6,884 bases of DNA from Candidatus Zixiibacteriota bacterium (lineage in GTDB: Bacteria; Zixibacteria; MSB-5A5; GN15; FEB-12). Numbering within the stretch: position 1 is the first letter of the stretch; each line of letters starts with the position of its first letter. A program made the position numbers and the translations under genes. The notes beneath the pieces are model-generated. The model was given only the letters and a program-made list of their open reading frames with translations, was not told the origin of the DNA and ran no database searches. The DNA lies in the NCBI GenBank assembly GCA_003641415.1, contig QNAG01000145.1, forward strand, positions 1-6,884, given 5' to 3'. Shown here one piece after another: positions 5,787 to 6,884 of the stretch.

Positions 5787-6761
5787 TTATTTCAAGGGTG
5801 GTTGTCTGTCAGCCGCCCTTTTCTTATGCGAAGAGTCTGCCTCTCCTCCTTTTCTCACAGACCCAACATAGATGGCGGCAAGTGTCACGACGGCTCCGAT
5901 GATCTGAAACTGACCGAAGTGTTCACTAAAAAAAATTACCCCCCAGAATGTTGCCAGTACCGGCTGAAGGAGCAATCCCAATCCGCTGTGCGAGGCGGCT
6001 ATTTCTGGTAAAGATCGGGATATTAACCACCATCCCACCGCCTGCACGATTAAAGCCAATAACGCAACATATAGAAGTGCTTGCAGGTTGGGAGGAAGCA
6101 TAGCTTCACTTTTATCAACAAGCGTGGTTAACCCGAGGAAGAAAGCAGAAGAAAGAGATGTCCATGCCATCAGGCACATAAAGCCAGAGCCTCCCCCCAC
6201 TGGTGATTGACGTTCATGGCCAGCCAGTTTCAACACGATAAGGTAGTGTGCATAGGCCAGACCAGTGAGCAATCCGAGTATTGTTCCCTTTATGTAGATA
6301 GTAGTGAATTCGACGTCGCTGCCTACTCCTATCAGAAGTATGACACCAATAATCGCAGTAACAGCAGCAATTACGAATCGGGGTCGTATCCGTTCCTTGA
6401 ATACAAAAAAGCTAAGAACGGCTGTTGCGAACACCTGGGTGTTAGCCAGTATCGTGGAGATTCCCGCACCGGAGTACAGGATTGACTTATGCCAACAATA
6501 GAGGTCTAGGAAAAAGACAAAACCAGCAGCTATCGTCCAACGCATGACCGACCAAGGCAAGAGTAACTTTTGTCGGGTTATAATCGTCCATACAAAGAGT
6601 ATCATTGCCCCAATAAAAGTACGCCAAAAACCGATTGATGTTGGCCCCATCCCCAGTGGGTTAAGTACCTTAACAAAGAGAGGAGCAAAACTGAGACACA
6701 CCGCACCCAGTAGCAAAACTCCAAGAGCGCGCGAATCTGACCGAATCAGGTTGGCATTCAT
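5787..6761 (-). CDS. EamA/DMT-family inner-membrane transporter
   Basis: This is a 324-residue integral membrane protein with two EamA repeats of five membrane segments each. Approximate spans are 12-31, 43-61, 72-90, 99-120, 128-146, then 157-177, 192-214, 225-247, 260-279 and 284-302. Each repeat ends with the typical Glu-containing motif after its fourth helix, FFVFKERIRP (118-127) and FFSEHFGQFQIIGA (277-290). FWRTFIGAM (45-53) matches the conserved Arg in helix 2. Family members export or import metabolites such as amino acids, purines or sugars; the substrate cannot be inferred. The tail (304-324) is basic and probably cytoplasmic. The start lacks a Shine-Dalgarno site, but helix 1 begins about 12 residues in, as usual. 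The gene converges on the aminotransferase with 18 bp between stop codons, so a functional link is not implied. Confidence 0.9.
   Translation of the reverse strand: MNANLIRSDSRALGVLLLGAVCLSFAPLFVKVLNPLGMGPTSIGFWRTFIGAMILFVWTIITRQKLLLPWSVMRWTIAAGFVFFLDLYCWHKSILYSGAGISTILANTQVFATAVLSFFVFKERIRPRFVIAAVTAIIGVILLIGVGSDVEFTTIYIKGTILGLLTGLAYAHYLIVLKLAGHERQSPVGGGSGFMCLMAWTSLSSAFFLGLTTLVDKSEAMLPPNLQALLYVALLALIVQAVGWWLISRSLPEIAASHSGLGLLLQPVLATFWGVIFFSEHFGQFQIIGAVVTLAAIYVGSVRKGGEADSSHKKRAADRQPPLK
5794..5825 (+). terminator. Rho-independent terminator of the aminotransferase gene, inside the eamA 3' end
   Basis: AAGGGTGG (5794-5801) pairs with CCGCCCTT (5813-5820) as an 8-bp stem with one U-G pair and an 11-nt loop. 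The T-rich stretch TTTTCTT (5819-5825) overlaps the stem's end. It lies 26 bp after the aminotransferase stop. On the minus strand the U-G pair becomes an A/C mismatch and no T-run follows, so it should act only on plus-strand transcripts. The sequence also encodes the last residues of the EamA protein (DRQPPLK). Confidence 0.6.
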
Positions 6762-6767
6762 GAAGGT

Positions 6768-6795
6768 ATAATACGTGTTTATATCAATAGGGCAA
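6768..6795 (-). promoter_or_regulatory. Candidate leaderless promoter of the EamA transporter gene
   Basis: On the minus strand TTGCCC (6795-6790), a 16-bp spacer and TATTAT (6773-6768) are followed by six bases and the ATG at 6759-6761. Transcription would start at about the ATG itself, and no Shine-Dalgarno site is visible. The -10 lies in the near-palindrome GTATAATAC, which also reads as a perfect TATAAT on the plus strand (6767-6772). Confidence 0.35.
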
Positions 6796-6884
6796 GAGGA
6801 GGAGACATTATCGGGTTTAACAAACTGCTATGAGACTAAGCTGGTTTCTACAGATTCTACAACTAACGGGAAATCAATGCAGAA

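Noticed and set aside
6830..6884. Partial plus-strand gene starting at the ATG at 6830
   Set aside because: Only 18 codons are visible, with no ribosome binding site at normal spacing; too little to call a gene, so kept only as an observation.

Overview
The window looks like a chromosomal piece of an uncultured, mostly metabolic bacterium with mid-range base composition (judged by eye, not counted). The gene content (an electron-bifurcating transhydrogenase pair, an oxygen-sensitive Fe-S/cobalamin tRNA enzyme, and a fragment of an aromatic-rich, probably exported protein) fits an anaerobe or facultative anaerobe. An FCB-type or candidate-phylum lineage is possible, but that placement is inference only; nothing here fixes the taxonomy.

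Layout, left to right. At 1-180 is the 5' end of an IS3-family insertion sequence. It carries the first 40 codons of OrfA on the minus strand and a probable TG...CA terminus at 180. The IS sits about ten bases from a short palindromic repeat (190-252). That repeat overlaps the stop codon of a minus-strand fragment of an unrecognised, probably exported protein (249-677). Directly upstream of the fragment, in the same frame and with no gap, lies queG (738-1700, epoxyqueuosine reductase). The 1701-1861 gap holds a second, longer copy of the repeat (1763-1857) and a possible leaderless queG promoter.

Next is a two-gene minus-strand operon, nfnA-nfnB (4228 down to 1862). It encodes the two subunits of an NADH-dependent ferredoxin:NADP+ oxidoreductase, with a good sigma70-like promoter and a Shine-Dalgarno site upstream of nfnA. 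A divergent AT-rich region (4232-4481) separates it from a plus-strand ornithine-aminotransferase-like gene (4482-5768). That gene converges on a minus-strand EamA/DMT-family membrane transporter (5787-6761). The aminotransferase's probable intrinsic terminator lies inside the transporter's last codons. The last 123 bases contain the transporter promoter region and an orphan Shine-Dalgarno-like site.

Functionally the genes are mostly independent: NADPH/ferredoxin balancing (NfnAB), amino-acid metabolism (aminotransferase), small-molecule transport (EamA) and tRNA wobble modification (QueG). I see no multigene novel system. The most interesting non-genic signal is the repeat pair. Each copy has a GTAG tetranucleotide immediately before a 9-bp hairpin, and the two share a 19-nt tail (17/19 identical). 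The longer copy has a second, inverted hairpin ending in CTAC, the architecture of REP/BIME elements.
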